Assembly (NCBI RefSeq): GCF_947487805.1
Contig: NZ_CANKXW010000010.1
Location: forward strand, 113,891 to 177,890
Direction: 5' to 3'
Length of the DNA: 64,000 nt
From: an uncultured Tateyamaria sp.
GTDB taxonomy: Bacteria > Pseudomonadota > Alphaproteobacteria > Rhodobacterales > Rhodobacteraceae
The notes below the pieces were generated by a model. The model was not told the origin of the DNA, did not search any database, and saw only the letters and a program-made list of their open reading frames with translations. Each line of letters begins with the position of its first letter. Within the stretch, counting starts at the first letter, position 1. Made by a program: the position numbers and the translations under genes. Positions 1-7,661 of this stretch are shown here, in pieces.

Positions 1-580
1 CGGGCGCGTCGATCGCGGCGGCGGCACTTTGGATCGGATCGAGCGGTGTGGCGACCACGTCCGCAGGGGCGGCCACCAGATCGGCCTCGACGGGCGCGTC
101 GAGTTCCGGCGCGACCGAGACCTCTTCCTTGCGCAGGGCGGTCACGTTCAGCTGTGCGGGGGCACCGGCCAGCATGCCAAGGGCCTCGGCGGCATCAGAG
201 CTGATTTGCAGGCGCGGACCGGGGATGTCGCGTTCGCGGCGGAAGAGGGCGCCGACGACGAACTTGTCATTCGTGGTGTTGCGGATGATCACGCGTTCAG
301 GCTCGGTCACATCCGGGTGCGCGACCCAGACCCCACCCAGCGACGGACGTCCGTCCCAAAGCCCGTCTTCGGTTGCGGAGAAGACATCGGGGGCCTCCAC
401 ATCGCGTTCCACGGTCTTGATGGCGCTGCCCGGTTCGGGCTGATCGCTGGTGGAGGTGTTGGATTTGAACGCATCCATCGCCACGAACTGCCCGTTTTCG
501 TTGCACCCGGCCAGAAGACCAAGGGCGAGAACAAGGGTGACGCTGCTGCGAAGTGTGGAACGGGAAAGTGTTCTGCTCAT
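1..580 (-). CDS. Lipoprotein, probably SPOR-type envelope protein (partial, C-terminus outside window)
   Basis: Reading leftward from the ATG at 578-580, the frame stays open to the window edge, so only the N-terminal ~193 residues are seen. It begins with a hydrophobic signal ending in a lipobox (LLAGC, Cys26), so the mature protein should be lipid-anchored and face the periplasm. A conserved-looking globular stretch follows (GLWDGRPSLGGVWVAHPDV, then RRERDIPGPRLQISSDAAE). After it comes an Ala/Pro/Val-rich linker typical of proteins that carry a C-terminal peptidoglycan-binding domain. In related Rhodobacterales I recall an SPOR-domain lipoprotein next to a D-Ala-D-Ala carboxypeptidase and tRNA-Ser, which fits this position. 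The SPOR domain itself is not visible, so that part is inference. Confidence 0.75.
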   Translation of the reverse strand, partial: MSRTLSRSTLRSSVTLVLALGLLAGCNENGQFVAMDAFKSNTSTSDQPEPGSAIKTVERDVEAPDVFSATEDGLWDGRPSLGGVWVAHPDVTEPERVIIRNTTNDKFVVGALFRRERDIPGPRLQISSDAAEALGMLAGAPAQLNVTALRKEEVSVAPELDAPVEADLVAAPADVVATPLDPIQSAAAAIDAP

Positions 581-787
581 GGACCAAGTCCTTGCCTGCT
601 GTTGCCTGTGGGGCCGTTTTTGGCCGGTGCCTTTGCGACACGTATTTTATCCCGCTTGAACGGGTATGTGCGCGCAGCATAGCGCGTGGACGGCGCTCTG
701 AAAAGCTTTGCGTGTGCAGATCGGCAATTTTCCCCGTGTGTCTGGGGATTTGCAGAATCGGATGCCGATCCGTAAAGCAGCGTCACC

Positions 788-877
788 GGAGGTTTGGCAG
801 AGTGGTCGAATGCGGCGGTCTTGAAAACCGTTGGGCGTGAGAGCGTCCCGTGGGTTCGAATCCCACAGCCTCCGCCA
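788..877 (+). tRNA. tRNA-Ser (anticodon TGA)
   Basis: A 90-base class II tRNA. The acceptor stem GGAGGTT pairs with AGCCTCC, the anticodon loop CTTGAAA carries TGA, there is a long variable arm, the T-loop reads GGTTCGAATCC, and the CCA end is encoded at 875-877. Its 3' end serves as the integration site of the island that follows. Confidence 0.97.
864..877 (+). repeat. attL core: 3' end of tRNA-Ser at the left edge of the island
   Basis: The 14 bases CACAGCCTCCGCCA form the end of the T-arm, the acceptor and the CCA of the tRNA. They recur with one mismatch (CACAGCATCCGCCA) at 6327-6340, where AT-richer island DNA gives way to high-GC core DNA. An integrase gene starts 147 bases to the right. 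This is the expected geometry for tRNA-targeted integration. Confidence 0.75.
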
Positions 878-1023
878 CCATCAGCTTTTACTGAAACTCA
901 TAAGGCGGCGCAAAACCCATTAAATCTCAAGTTTTATGAGGTTTAGGGTTGTTGCTCGCCTTTGTTGCGTTTTGTTCAGTTTCGTCTATATTTATTCATA
1001 CCGAGGTATAGATTGTGGTATAA

Positions 1024-2217
1024 ATGGCGGCGCTGGGCGGTAAGCTGACAAAGAGGCTGGTGGAGAACTTGGGGCCGGGGCGTCACGGCGACGGGTCAGG
1101 CCTCTATCTTGTTGTGGACCCATCAGGCGCGCGCCGCTGGATTGTCCGTGTCACAGTCAAAGGACAGAAAAACCGAAAGGGTGCACCTCTGCGCACCGAT
1201 TTTGGCTTGGGCGGTGCGGATGTCGTCACGTTGAACGCAGCCCGCGAGCGGGCCTTGGAATATCGGCGCATGGCGAAATCGGGCCTCAACCCCCGCTTCA
1301 ATGCGCGCCAAGAGGTGCCGACCTTCGAAGAACTCAGTCAGCAAGTCCATATCGAACGCCTGCCCACATGGAAGAACGCCAAGCACGGCCAGCAATGGCT
1401 TAACACCTTGCGTGATTATGCTTTTACCAAAATCGGGCGGATGCCTGTGGATAGCATCGGCCAGCCAGAAGTGCTGATGTGCCTCGCTCCCATCTGGACT
1501 GACAAACACGAAACCGCAAAACGCCTCGCCCAGCGCATCAAAACAGTGCTGGACGTGGCTAAGTCCAAGGGTTTCCGCGAAGGCGAGAACCCGGTCACGG
1601 CGGTGCGCGAGGCTAAAGTTCTGCCAACGGTGAAAGCCAAAGTGAAGCATCACGATGCGATGCCGTGGCAAGACGTGCCAGCCTTCTATTCGGAATTGAG
1701 CAAGCGCAGCGCGGTTGCGGCCAAGGCCCTGCAATTCACTATCCTAACCGCATGTCGCACGTCCGAGGTGCTGGAAGCCCGTTGGCCTGAGGTGGACTTC
1801 GAGGCGCGTGTCTGGACCATCCCAGCAGAGCGTATGAAAGCGGGCGAGGAACACCGCGTTCCCCTGACCAATGAAATGCTGGCGATACTGGAACCGCTCA
1901 AGGCGATGGCGTCAGAGTTTGTCTTTGAAGGCCAGAAACGCCACCAGCCGCTAAGCAATATGTCGATGCTGATGCTTCTGCGACGGATGGGGCGGGATGC
2001 CTACACCGTGCACGGGTTCCGCAGCACGTTCCGAGATTGGGCCTCAGAGGCTGCTGGAGCGCCGCGTGAGGTGGCCGAGGCCGCTTTGGCGCATCAGGTC
2101 GGCTCTGAGGTGGAACGGGCCTATGCGCGCTCAGATGTGTTGGAACGGCGTAGAATTCTGGCGTGCGATTGGTGTGTGTTCGTTGCCGATGTCAGTTACA
2201 TACAAGAGGTCATTTAG
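1024..2217 (+). CDS. int: Tyrosine site-specific recombinase (P4-type phage/island integrase)
   Basis: A 397-residue integrase of usual length for the P4/DUF4102 group. The N-terminal part (LTKRLVENLGPGRHGDGSGL) is the typical arm-binding domain, followed by a core-binding helical domain. The C-terminal catalytic domain shows the first Arg in TACRTSEVLEARW, the HxxR box in VHGFRSTFRDW and the nucleophilic Tyr in VERAYARSD. It lies directly downstream of tRNA-Ser and would catalyse integration and excision there. The tail after ILACDW is longer and unlike the family. The ATG has no good ribosome-binding site; a GAGG about 17 bases upstream is too distant. Confidence 0.93.
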   Translation: MAALGGKLTKRLVENLGPGRHGDGSGLYLVVDPSGARRWIVRVTVKGQKNRKGAPLRTDFGLGGADVVTLNAARERALEYRRMAKSGLNPRFNARQEVPTFEELSQQVHIERLPTWKNAKHGQQWLNTLRDYAFTKIGRMPVDSIGQPEVLMCLAPIWTDKHETAKRLAQRIKTVLDVAKSKGFREGENPVTAVREAKVLPTVKAKVKHHDAMPWQDVPAFYSELSKRSAVAAKALQFTILTACRTSEVLEARWPEVDFEARVWTIPAERMKAGEEHRVPLTNEMLAILEPLKAMASEFVFEGQKRHQPLSNMSMLMLLRRMGRDAYTVHGFRSTFRDWASEAAGAPREVAEAALAHQVGSEVERAYARSDVLERRRILACDWCVFVADVSYIQEVI

Positions 2218-3129
2218 GTGTTTGCACCGGTCGGTTACACAGACGTACGCAGCATTATGGCGACGCTAATCAGAGGTTTAGACGAAGAGAATGGGCTGTA
2301 CTTTCCGTCGCTTGAGCACATCGAAGTTAAATATCTGTCTTGGCTCGCTTGGCGGTACGGCGAGTTCGACTTTATAGAACAAACAGTGTTCGAAACTGCA
2401 CTAATACATGGGCTGTTTCTTTGTTCGCCGGATGGAAAGGCTGTCAAAATTTCGGTAAACCCAGCGGCGCTAACGCAAGCCTCCGCTATCGACCTTTACG
2501 AAGATGACGAAAGCTTTTTTGCACTCAAGGAACGGTTGATAACCGGAGTGCCTGTTAGCAAGGGAACACAGCAAGACGAAAGTACAGACCCATGGGCCAA
2601 ACATAGGACCGGAGGCTATCGTTCCGTGCCGATGGTTTATTCCCGATCCGACTACATTGTGCGCCTCACTAACCACGATGAGTATTTGAAGCGTTTGGAT
2701 AACTCAGGGTTCCATGTCCTAGCAAATTATCCGATGCTGTTTGGCGATGTTGTAGAAAACTGGCGACCATTCGAAGGCTGGTCCATTTGCGTTTTGGATT
2801 CCTGCACAAAAGAGTTTTCGATCGACGCCATGCGGCCCAAGATTCATTACACAATATTCTCAGCGATTTGGGACAATGCTGACGAAATGTTTGCCCATTT
2901 GTTTGAACCAACCGAACGAAAGCCAAATGTGCTGGGCAAGGTCGCATCGGAGACTAGGGCGCTTCAATTGGCTGAGGGCTTGCTAACAAGCGAAAGCTAC
3001 AGGTTTTTTACTTTGGATAGACTGAGAAAAGACATCGTTGTCGATTTGGGCGAGCGCGCATGGAGACGGGTCGTTGACCAGTTGCGTCCAAATTTCCCGT
3101 TTATCTCAAAACCTGGTCGGAAGTCTTGA
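2218..3129 (+). CDS. Hypothetical island protein
   Basis: A 303-residue protein I do not recognise. The GTG start immediately follows the integrase stop codon and has AGAGG at 2205-2209, eight bases upstream, which favours it over the ATG at 2257. The sequence is soluble and mixed alpha/beta, with no membrane segment or clear catalytic motif. It is rich in aromatic residues near the start (YLSWLAWRYGEFDFIEQ). Base composition is lower in GC than the flanking core genes, as expected for transferred DNA. Translational coupling to the integrase suggests it belongs to the island module. Confidence 0.6.
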   Translation: MFAPVGYTDVRSIMATLIRGLDEENGLYFPSLEHIEVKYLSWLAWRYGEFDFIEQTVFETALIHGLFLCSPDGKAVKISVNPAALTQASAIDLYEDDESFFALKERLITGVPVSKGTQQDESTDPWAKHRTGGYRSVPMVYSRSDYIVRLTNHDEYLKRLDNSGFHVLANYPMLFGDVVENWRPFEGWSICVLDSCTKEFSIDAMRPKIHYTIFSAIWDNADEMFAHLFEPTERKPNVLGKVASETRALQLAEGLLTSESYRFFTLDRLRKDIVVDLGERAWRRVVDQLRPNFPFISKPGRKS

Positions 3130-3226
3130 CGGCGTAATGATACACTTTTTTTTATGACGCCTATTTGCGGACAAAAGCTAAGGTAAATTTCAGTCATCGC
3201 AACCAACCCAAAGAGGGAATTTGCCG

Positions 3227-3439
3227 ATGGCAGCAATCTACGACCAAGACCGCATCTACTTCCCCGAAGACCCTGAACTCCGTATTCTGGGCAGCGTGGA
3301 AAAACTAGCCCAATGGCGGCACCGCAATCGCGGGCCAGCCTTTCTGCGCATCGGGCGGCGCATCGGGTATCACGGCACCGATCTAAATGCCTACCTCTCC
3401 GCCCAGCGCATCGACCCAAACTCAAATGAGGCCGCATAG
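3227..3439 (+). CDS. Small helix-turn-helix protein (excisionase/AlpA-like)
   Basis: A 70-residue protein with AAGAGGG at 3211-3217 placing the start at ATG 3227. The arrangement of a short N-terminal strand, a helix (SVEKLAQWRHRNRGP) and a wing (AFLRIGRRIGYHGTDLNAYLSAQ) is the MerR-like winged-helix fold of AlpA/Xis-type proteins. Such proteins act as recombination directionality factors or regulators next to P4-type integrases. It is followed directly by a terminator. Confidence 0.65.
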   Translation: MAAIYDQDRIYFPEDPELRILGSVEKLAQWRHRNRGPAFLRIGRRIGYHGTDLNAYLSAQRIDPNSNEAA

Positions 3440-3441
3440 TG

Positions 3442-3477
3442 AAAAACCCCAACTCGTCTGAGCGGGTCGGGGTTTTT
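3442..3477 (+). terminator. Rho-independent terminator after the excisionase-like gene
   Basis: AAAAACCCC at 3442-3450 pairs with GGGGTTTTT at 3469-3477. Extra pairs lie inside the stem, and the T-run is part of the right arm. It starts two bases after the preceding stop codon. Confidence 0.8.
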
Positions 3478-3622
3478 CGAGTGACAGAGACTGCCACCGT
3501 GACAAGTCCAGTTTCTGCCACGCGATGCCCGGACCCGGCAAGGGGAAACCGCCAAAGGTTCTTCCTGTCACCCGTCACACACGCGGTTGAACCCCTCCGC
3601 ATATTCAAAGGACGCATCGACC

Positions 3623-3919
3623 ATGTCTAACGATTGGTACAGCAAAACATCCCAAGTCTATTGGACGTGCAAGGCGCTTCTGGAGGGGCGCACCATCACA
3701 CACATGGATGAGATTGGCGAAACACGTGGTTGGCGTTTGGGGGCGATTATTCATCGGCTGCGCCGCCACTATGAATGGCCCATCGAAACCGAGTATCGCG
3801 GCCCCGAACGCATTGCGCACTACAGCCTGTCCGCAACGCGTAAGCGGCAAAGCCTCAAATGGCCGAGGTCTGCCAAACGCCTTGGCCCGGACGATGATAC
3901 CGGGGGCGAACATGGCTAA
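3623..3919 (+). CDS. Hypothetical island protein, probable winged-helix DNA-binding
   Basis: A 98-residue basic protein. The N-terminal half (TSQVYWTCKALLEGRTITH, then ETRGWRLGAIIHRLRRHYEWPI) resembles the winged-helix fold used by phage and island control proteins: a helix, a turn, a recognition-like helix and then a short strand with an aromatic. AAGGACG precedes the start. The C-terminal tail is basic and probably disordered. It lies between two other small DNA-binding candidates, so a regulatory or replication-control role is likely but unproven. Confidence 0.55.
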   Translation: MSNDWYSKTSQVYWTCKALLEGRTITHMDEIGETRGWRLGAIIHRLRRHYEWPIETEYRGPERIAHYSLSATRKRQSLKWPRSAKRLGPDDDTGGEHG

Positions 3920-4000
3920 TCCTGGAGCAACAATCGGGGGGCGGTTTTGCCGCCCCACCATTCGCGCGCGCGCGCGTGAGGGTCACGTTGGGGTCTGCCT

Positions 4001-4489
4001 ATGACGGATCGAACCTATAAGCGGAAAAAGCGCGGCACAGGGCGTCATGTGCAGTTGTCAGAGGCGCTTCAATCAACCGAGGCATGGGCAACGCTCAAAC
4101 CCGGCCCGAGAGCGCTATACGTCGAACTCAAGCGCCGCTATCGCGGCAACAATAACGGGCGGCTGGTCCTGAGCCACAGAGATGCGGCCAAGGCTCTGTC
4201 AGTGCATCGCAACACCGTTGGGGCATGGTTCACTGAACTGGAGCGGCGCGGCCTAATCTACATGGTGCGTGGCGCGTTCCTTGGGCCGTCTGGTGTAGGG
4301 GAGGCACCACATTGGGCATTGGCTGAATTGCCAACCGCTGATGGGCAGTCTGCCAACTGGGCGTTCAGGTCATGGCGGGAAAATCAGAAACCCGTCACAG
4401 AAAACCGGACGCGCCGGCACAGGGATTGTGACGGTCACGCGGTTTCGGCTGGCTCTGAGAACTTTGGCGTCCTGAAAATTGTGACGTGA
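4001..4489 (+). CDS. Helix-turn-helix protein of phage/island type
   Basis: A 162-residue protein. Residues ~25-85 contain a clear winged helix-turn-helix: LSHRDAAKALSVHRNTVGAW followed by FTELERRGLIYMVRGAF. This is the pattern of replication-associated HTH proteins common in alphaproteobacterial integrated elements. A very basic N-terminus (YKRKKRGTGRH) supports nucleic-acid binding. The last ~40 residues look disordered. An alternating GC tract (gcgcgcgcgcg) lies just upstream at 3963-3974. Confidence 0.6.
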   Translation: MTDRTYKRKKRGTGRHVQLSEALQSTEAWATLKPGPRALYVELKRRYRGNNNGRLVLSHRDAAKALSVHRNTVGAWFTELERRGLIYMVRGAFLGPSGVGEAPHWALAELPTADGQSANWAFRSWRENQKPVTENRTRRHRDCDGHAVSAGSENFGVLKIVT

Positions 4490-4642
4490 GGCTGATTTAT
4501 TTAATGCCACCGCAGCACAGTTTTTGGGCCATATATACATCTAGCCATAGTGTGATGTGCCGACGTAGCTGGCGCGTTTGGATGCAGTAGATCTGCTAGT
4601 CTATGCTAAGCTCAAACAGGGCTTTCATGTGAGGAACATTCA

Positions 4643-4894
4643 ATGCGTGTTTTGGTTGGACTGTTGCTTTGCGCATCGCCCGTCTCCGCAAACTCATACG
4701 TCTACGAGTGTCGGGGCGAACCCGCCTATCTGGGCGCGAGCATAGATAAGTCGGGTCGGCCCTGCAAATTGGTCACTGTTCCGCGTGACCACGCAGGCGA
4801 ATTTCGCAAGATAGAATCAGAGGCAGGCAAGCAGCATAAAGCGCGGCGGGCAAAAGAGCGTTGGGAACAGTTCTTGGAACAACATGGCGAGTAG
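4643..4894 (+). CDS. Small secreted protein, hypothetical
   Basis: An 83-residue protein with a short N-terminal hydrophobic signal (VLVGLLLCASPVSANS) and likely cleavage after ANS/SAN, so it is probably periplasmic. The mature part has two Cys residues (YECRGEP and GRPCKLV) that could form a disulfide. It ends in a charged helix rich in Lys, Arg and Glu. It loosely resembles small DUF4124-like envelope proteins but is too short to assign. Its own promoter is probably in the AT-rich stretch 4495-4620. Confidence 0.5.
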   Translation: MRVLVGLLLCASPVSANSYVYECRGEPAYLGASIDKSGRPCKLVTVPRDHAGEFRKIESEAGKQHKARRAKERWEQFLEQHGE

Positions 4895-5034
4895 ATTGCC
4901 TTTGCGCGGTCAGAGCAAAAAACGGGTTTAGCGATATTCGTTGACGGGGCCGTCGGTTCCCTATGGGAGTGTTCCTAGAGATCGGCCCCCCCCCATCACC
5001 CTAAAGTTTCGGCCCAAATTGAGAGGTTAGCCAA

Positions 5035-5613
5035 TTGGTTTCGAAGGCCACGGTCGAAGCGCACCATCAGTTGTGCATCTTTACCATGCGACGTTCCGGC
5101 GTTCTGCATGATGGTTACACGACCAACTGGGTTTGGCGAAATGCGCAAACGCTGGAGGAAACCGGACGCATGGCGATGCGGGTGAGTGCCTCTGCCGTGC
5201 ATCTCAGCTATCGCCTCCGCTGGGGCATGGGCGATTGGGAAAGCATCAGCGACACCATTTTTCTCAGCATTACCCAGCCAGAAAAGGGCGGTGTGCGATG
5301 GTGGTTTGAGTGTCCCGGTTGCCACGCGCGCCGTGCCAAGCTGTATCTGAGCACCTATTTCCGGTGCCGTTCGTGTCTCGGTCTTTGCTATTCCAGCCAA
5401 TTGGAGCACACCCGTGACAGAGATTTGCGAAGGTTCTTTAAGCGTCGGCAGTCGCTGGGCGTTTTTGGCGGCATTTGCGAGCCGTTCCCAGCGAAGCCAA
5501 AGTGGATGCGCTGGGCAACTTATCATCAGCTACATGCGCAAGACTGCCGAGACATTACGCGCATCGACGCGCACACGATCAAGTTGCTAGAGCGAGTAGG
5601 CGAAATTTACTAG
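5035..5613 (+). CDS. Zinc-ribbon protein of mobile elements
   Basis: A 192-residue protein. The TTG start at 5035 has GAGAGG at 5021-5026, eight bases upstream; ATG 5086 is an alternative. The centre holds a two-knuckle zinc ribbon, CPGC (in WWFECPGCHARR) and CRSC (in YFRCRSCLGLCY), followed by a SQ-x-E-x-x-x-DR motif. I recall this layout from uncharacterised proteins next to integrases in alphaproteobacterial islands. A DNA- or RNA-binding role is inferred from the zinc ribbon only. Confidence 0.55.
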   Translation: MVSKATVEAHHQLCIFTMRRSGVLHDGYTTNWVWRNAQTLEETGRMAMRVSASAVHLSYRLRWGMGDWESISDTIFLSITQPEKGGVRWWFECPGCHARRAKLYLSTYFRCRSCLGLCYSSQLEHTRDRDLRRFFKRRQSLGVFGGICEPFPAKPKWMRWATYHQLHAQDCRDITRIDAHTIKLLERVGEIY

Positions 5614-5631
5614 CGCATACCATTCAAGTGC

Positions 5632-6111
5632 TTAGCCCTCTTCGTCATGAGCCTGCGCGGTCTTGGCAAGAAACTCAATTGCAAACCGCTTCGCGCCTTC
5701 CAAAGCCTGAACGTTGAAGTTTTGACCGACGACGTAAGAGGTATGCGACGTGACTGACACCTCTGTGAAGCCATCAGTGCCACGCACATTCGCAGGCATT
5801 CGGAAGTCGAAGATAATCACCCCTGAACACACGCCGTTGGTCAGCCGTTCGCCTAATACGGTAACCTCAACCATCGATTTCAAAGTCACGCCCCTGCCAA
5901 TCACCTCAAAACCACCTATGTCTAGTTGGTCGGTAAGATAGGTTCGAACCTCTCCAATGTTGGTCCAGCAACCGTTTATTGCTTTGTCATGTATGTCGAT
6001 GCGCATTGGATTGACGGTTTCGTATTTGATGACGTCTTCAACGCCTATCCATTGAGAGAACCCGGGGCTTGCCCAAAGAAGCATACCCGCGCAAAGAACG
6101 CCAAAACGCAT
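5632..6111 (-). CDS. Secreted hypothetical protein
   Basis: A 159-residue protein with an N-terminal signal peptide (FGVLCAGMLLWASPGFS, cleavage near Ser-Gln), so it is probably periplasmic. The mature part alternates beta-strands (VEVTVLGERLTNGVCSGVII; EVSVTSHTSYVVG) and has two Cys residues that may pair. No known family is recognised. It is the last gene of the island, convergent with the zinc-ribbon gene, and its promoter would lie in the AT-rich DNA before the right attachment site. Confidence 0.5.
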   Translation of the reverse strand: MRFGVLCAGMLLWASPGFSQWIGVEDVIKYETVNPMRIDIHDKAINGCWTNIGEVRTYLTDQLDIGGFEVIGRGVTLKSMVEVTVLGERLTNGVCSGVIIFDFRMPANVRGTDGFTEVSVTSHTSYVVGQNFNVQALEGAKRFAIEFLAKTAQAHDEEG

Positions 6112-6326
6112 AAAAGCTCTCCTATCGCTTGCCCGCAGTTAAGTTATCGCAAGAGTAGGCTGCAATGTAATTTTGAGAGACTTGAAGCTTAGAGGTTGTA
6201 TGCTCCACACTCTAGTGTCGCTAAAGTCGAGAGGAATCGACTGGCGGGGTATGAAGTGTGGTATAAATACTATCGTTTGATAAATTCATACGTAAAAACA
6301 AGTGATTGGAAGATTTGTTTGGCTGA

Positions 6327-6340
6327 CACAGCATCCGCCA
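6327..6340 (+). repeat. attR core: imperfect copy of the tRNA-Ser 3' end
   Basis: CACAGCATCCGCCA matches the tRNA-Ser 3' end at 864-877 in 13 of 14 positions. It sits at the visible change from AT-rich island DNA to GC-rich core DNA, about 50 bases before the first core gene. It marks the right end of a roughly 5.5-kb island. Confidence 0.7.
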
Positions 6341-6392
6341 TTTGCCCTGTCAGGCCGGAATTGGCGCCGCGCGCCCGTGTTCAGGAGCTGAT

Positions 6393-7094
6393 ATGACCGA
6401 CAACGCACCCGATTATGCCTTTGCCCCCGCACCTGTGGTCAGCCTGCCGATTGAGGGGCACGCCGAGCGGTTTCCGGTGCGGCGTATTTACTGCGTCGGG
6501 CGCAATTATGCGGCCCATGCGGTCGAGATGGGGCATGATCCGGACAAGGAGCCGCCGTTCTTTTTCCAGAAACCCGCGGACACGATTGTGCAGCCGGGTG
6601 CGGATTTCCCGTATCCCGCACAGTCGAGCGATGTGCATTTCGAGATGGAGCATGTGGTGGCCATTGGCACCGGCGGGGCGGACATTCCAGTTGAGACGGC
6701 GCTGGATCACGTTTTTGGCTATGCTGCGGGCCTCGACATGACGCGGCGCGATCTGCAAGGCGCGGCCAAGAAGATGGGTCGCCCGTGGGAAGTGGGCAAG
6801 GCGTTCGAGAGCTCTGCGCCGATGTCGGCCATTCGCACCGTCGCTGATATCGGGCACCCCGCGCGCGGGGCCGTGCGCCTGTGGGTGAATGGAGAGATGC
6901 GGCAGGACGGTGATCTGGATCAGCTGATTTGGAAAACCCAGGAGGTGATTGCGCATTTGTCGGCGCTGTTCACGCTGGCGCCCGGTGACCTGATCATGAC
7001 GGGCACACCTGCGGGTGTGGGGCCGGTGGCGCGCGGTGACGAGATGGTGGGCGAGGTCGAGGGGATCGGGCGGGTCGAACTGCGCGTGGTCTAG
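6393..7094 (+). CDS. Fumarylacetoacetate hydrolase family protein (fumarylpyruvate hydrolase-like)
   Basis: A 233-residue FAH-fold enzyme; CAGGAG at 6382-6387 places the start at ATG 6393. The metal-binding ExE pair is in VHFEMEHVVAIG and the downstream Asp in GLDMTRRD. The end LAPGDLIMTGTPAGVGP is the family signature. The opening (RIYCVGRNYAAHAVEMG) and centre (GRPWEVGKAFESSAP) are closest to NagK/YcgM-type hydrolases that split acylpyruvates such as fumarylpyruvate. Beside the hpa genes it may instead act as one half of an HpaG-type decarboxylase/isomerase. It converges with hpaR, their ends overlapping by four bases. Confidence 0.85.
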   Translation: MTDNAPDYAFAPAPVVSLPIEGHAERFPVRRIYCVGRNYAAHAVEMGHDPDKEPPFFFQKPADTIVQPGADFPYPAQSSDVHFEMEHVVAIGTGGADIPVETALDHVFGYAAGLDMTRRDLQGAAKKMGRPWEVGKAFESSAPMSAIRTVADIGHPARGAVRLWVNGEMRQDGDLDQLIWKTQEVIAHLSALFTLAPGDLIMTGTPAGVGPVARGDEMVGEVEGIGRVELRVV

Positions 7095-7528
7095 TCGCGC
7101 GGTCCGGGGTCGAGCCTGCCCAGTAGATCCAGCAGGGTCTCGTAGTTTTCTGTGCCCAGCGTGGCGCGGAACCCGTCCACGATCTGGCCCGCGCGATGGC
7201 GGTGGTCGTCGATGATCTTTTGCCCGGCGGGGGCCAGCGCGATCATCTGGCGACGCCGGTCCACGGTGTCGCGGGTCTGGGTGATCAGCCCCTTGTCGCG
7301 CATCGCACTTGCGATCCGGGTCAGGCTGGGAAAGAGCAGGCTGGCGCGGTTGGCCAGCGTTTTGGTGTCCATGGACCCGGCCTCGTCCAGCACCCGCAGC
7401 ACGCGCCATTGCTGTTCCGTGATGCCGGTTTCCGACAGCATCTCGCGGATGGGGGCCATAACCCCCTCGCGGGCGCGGATCAGCGCGATGGGCAGGGATC
7501 TGGAGGTCGAGGGCAGCGGGTCGGTCAT
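7091..7528 (-). CDS. hpaR: HpaR, MarR-family repressor of homoprotocatechuate degradation
   Basis: A 145-residue MarR protein. Helices ALIRAREGVMAPIREML and ITEQQWRVLRVLDEAG lead into the recognition region (TLANRASLLFPSLTRIASAM) and a beta-wing (TQTRDTVDRRRQMIAL). These features are characteristic of HpaR, which represses the hpa operon until the aromatic effector binds. It is divergent from hpaE, with a palindrome in the shared promoter. The short length and the position support the HpaR assignment over other MarR proteins. Confidence 0.88.
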   Translation of the reverse strand: MTDPLPSTSRSLPIALIRAREGVMAPIREMLSETGITEQQWRVLRVLDEAGSMDTKTLANRASLLFPSLTRIASAMRDKGLITQTRDTVDRRRQMIALAPAGQKIIDDHRHRAGQIVDGFRATLGTENYETLLDLLGRLDPGPRD

Positions 7529-7615
7529 GCGGGCGCGCCTGTGTCAAAGAGGTCCTGGCGGTGCTGCCAAGGTACACTTGACAATGCAAGCAGGGTTTAC
7601 TTAACCTGTCAATAA

Positions 7616-7627
7616 TTAACATGTTAA
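7616..7627. promoter_or_regulatory. Candidate HpaR operator in the hpaR-hpaE divergent promoter
   Basis: TTAACATGTTAA is a perfect 12-base palindrome 34 bases before hpaE. A weaker inverted element GGTTtacttAACC lies at 7594-7606, just downstream of a good -35 hexamer TTGACA (7578-7583). MarR-family repressors bind such AT-rich palindromes between divergent genes. The link to HpaR is inferred from position. Confidence 0.55.
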
Positions 7628-7661
7628 CGATACTGCCCCGCGGCAGATCCTGGGGGCCGAG

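Noticed and set aside
3963..3974. Alternating GC tract (gcgcgcgcgcg) as a Z-DNA or regulatory signal
   Set aside because: Very short and within range for a GC-rich genome; no supporting context.
4984..4996. Run of C before the zinc-ribbon gene as a phase-variation tract
   Set aside because: About ten C residues could slip, but it lies in an intergenic gap ahead of a gene with its own ribosome-binding site, and nothing else points to phase variation.
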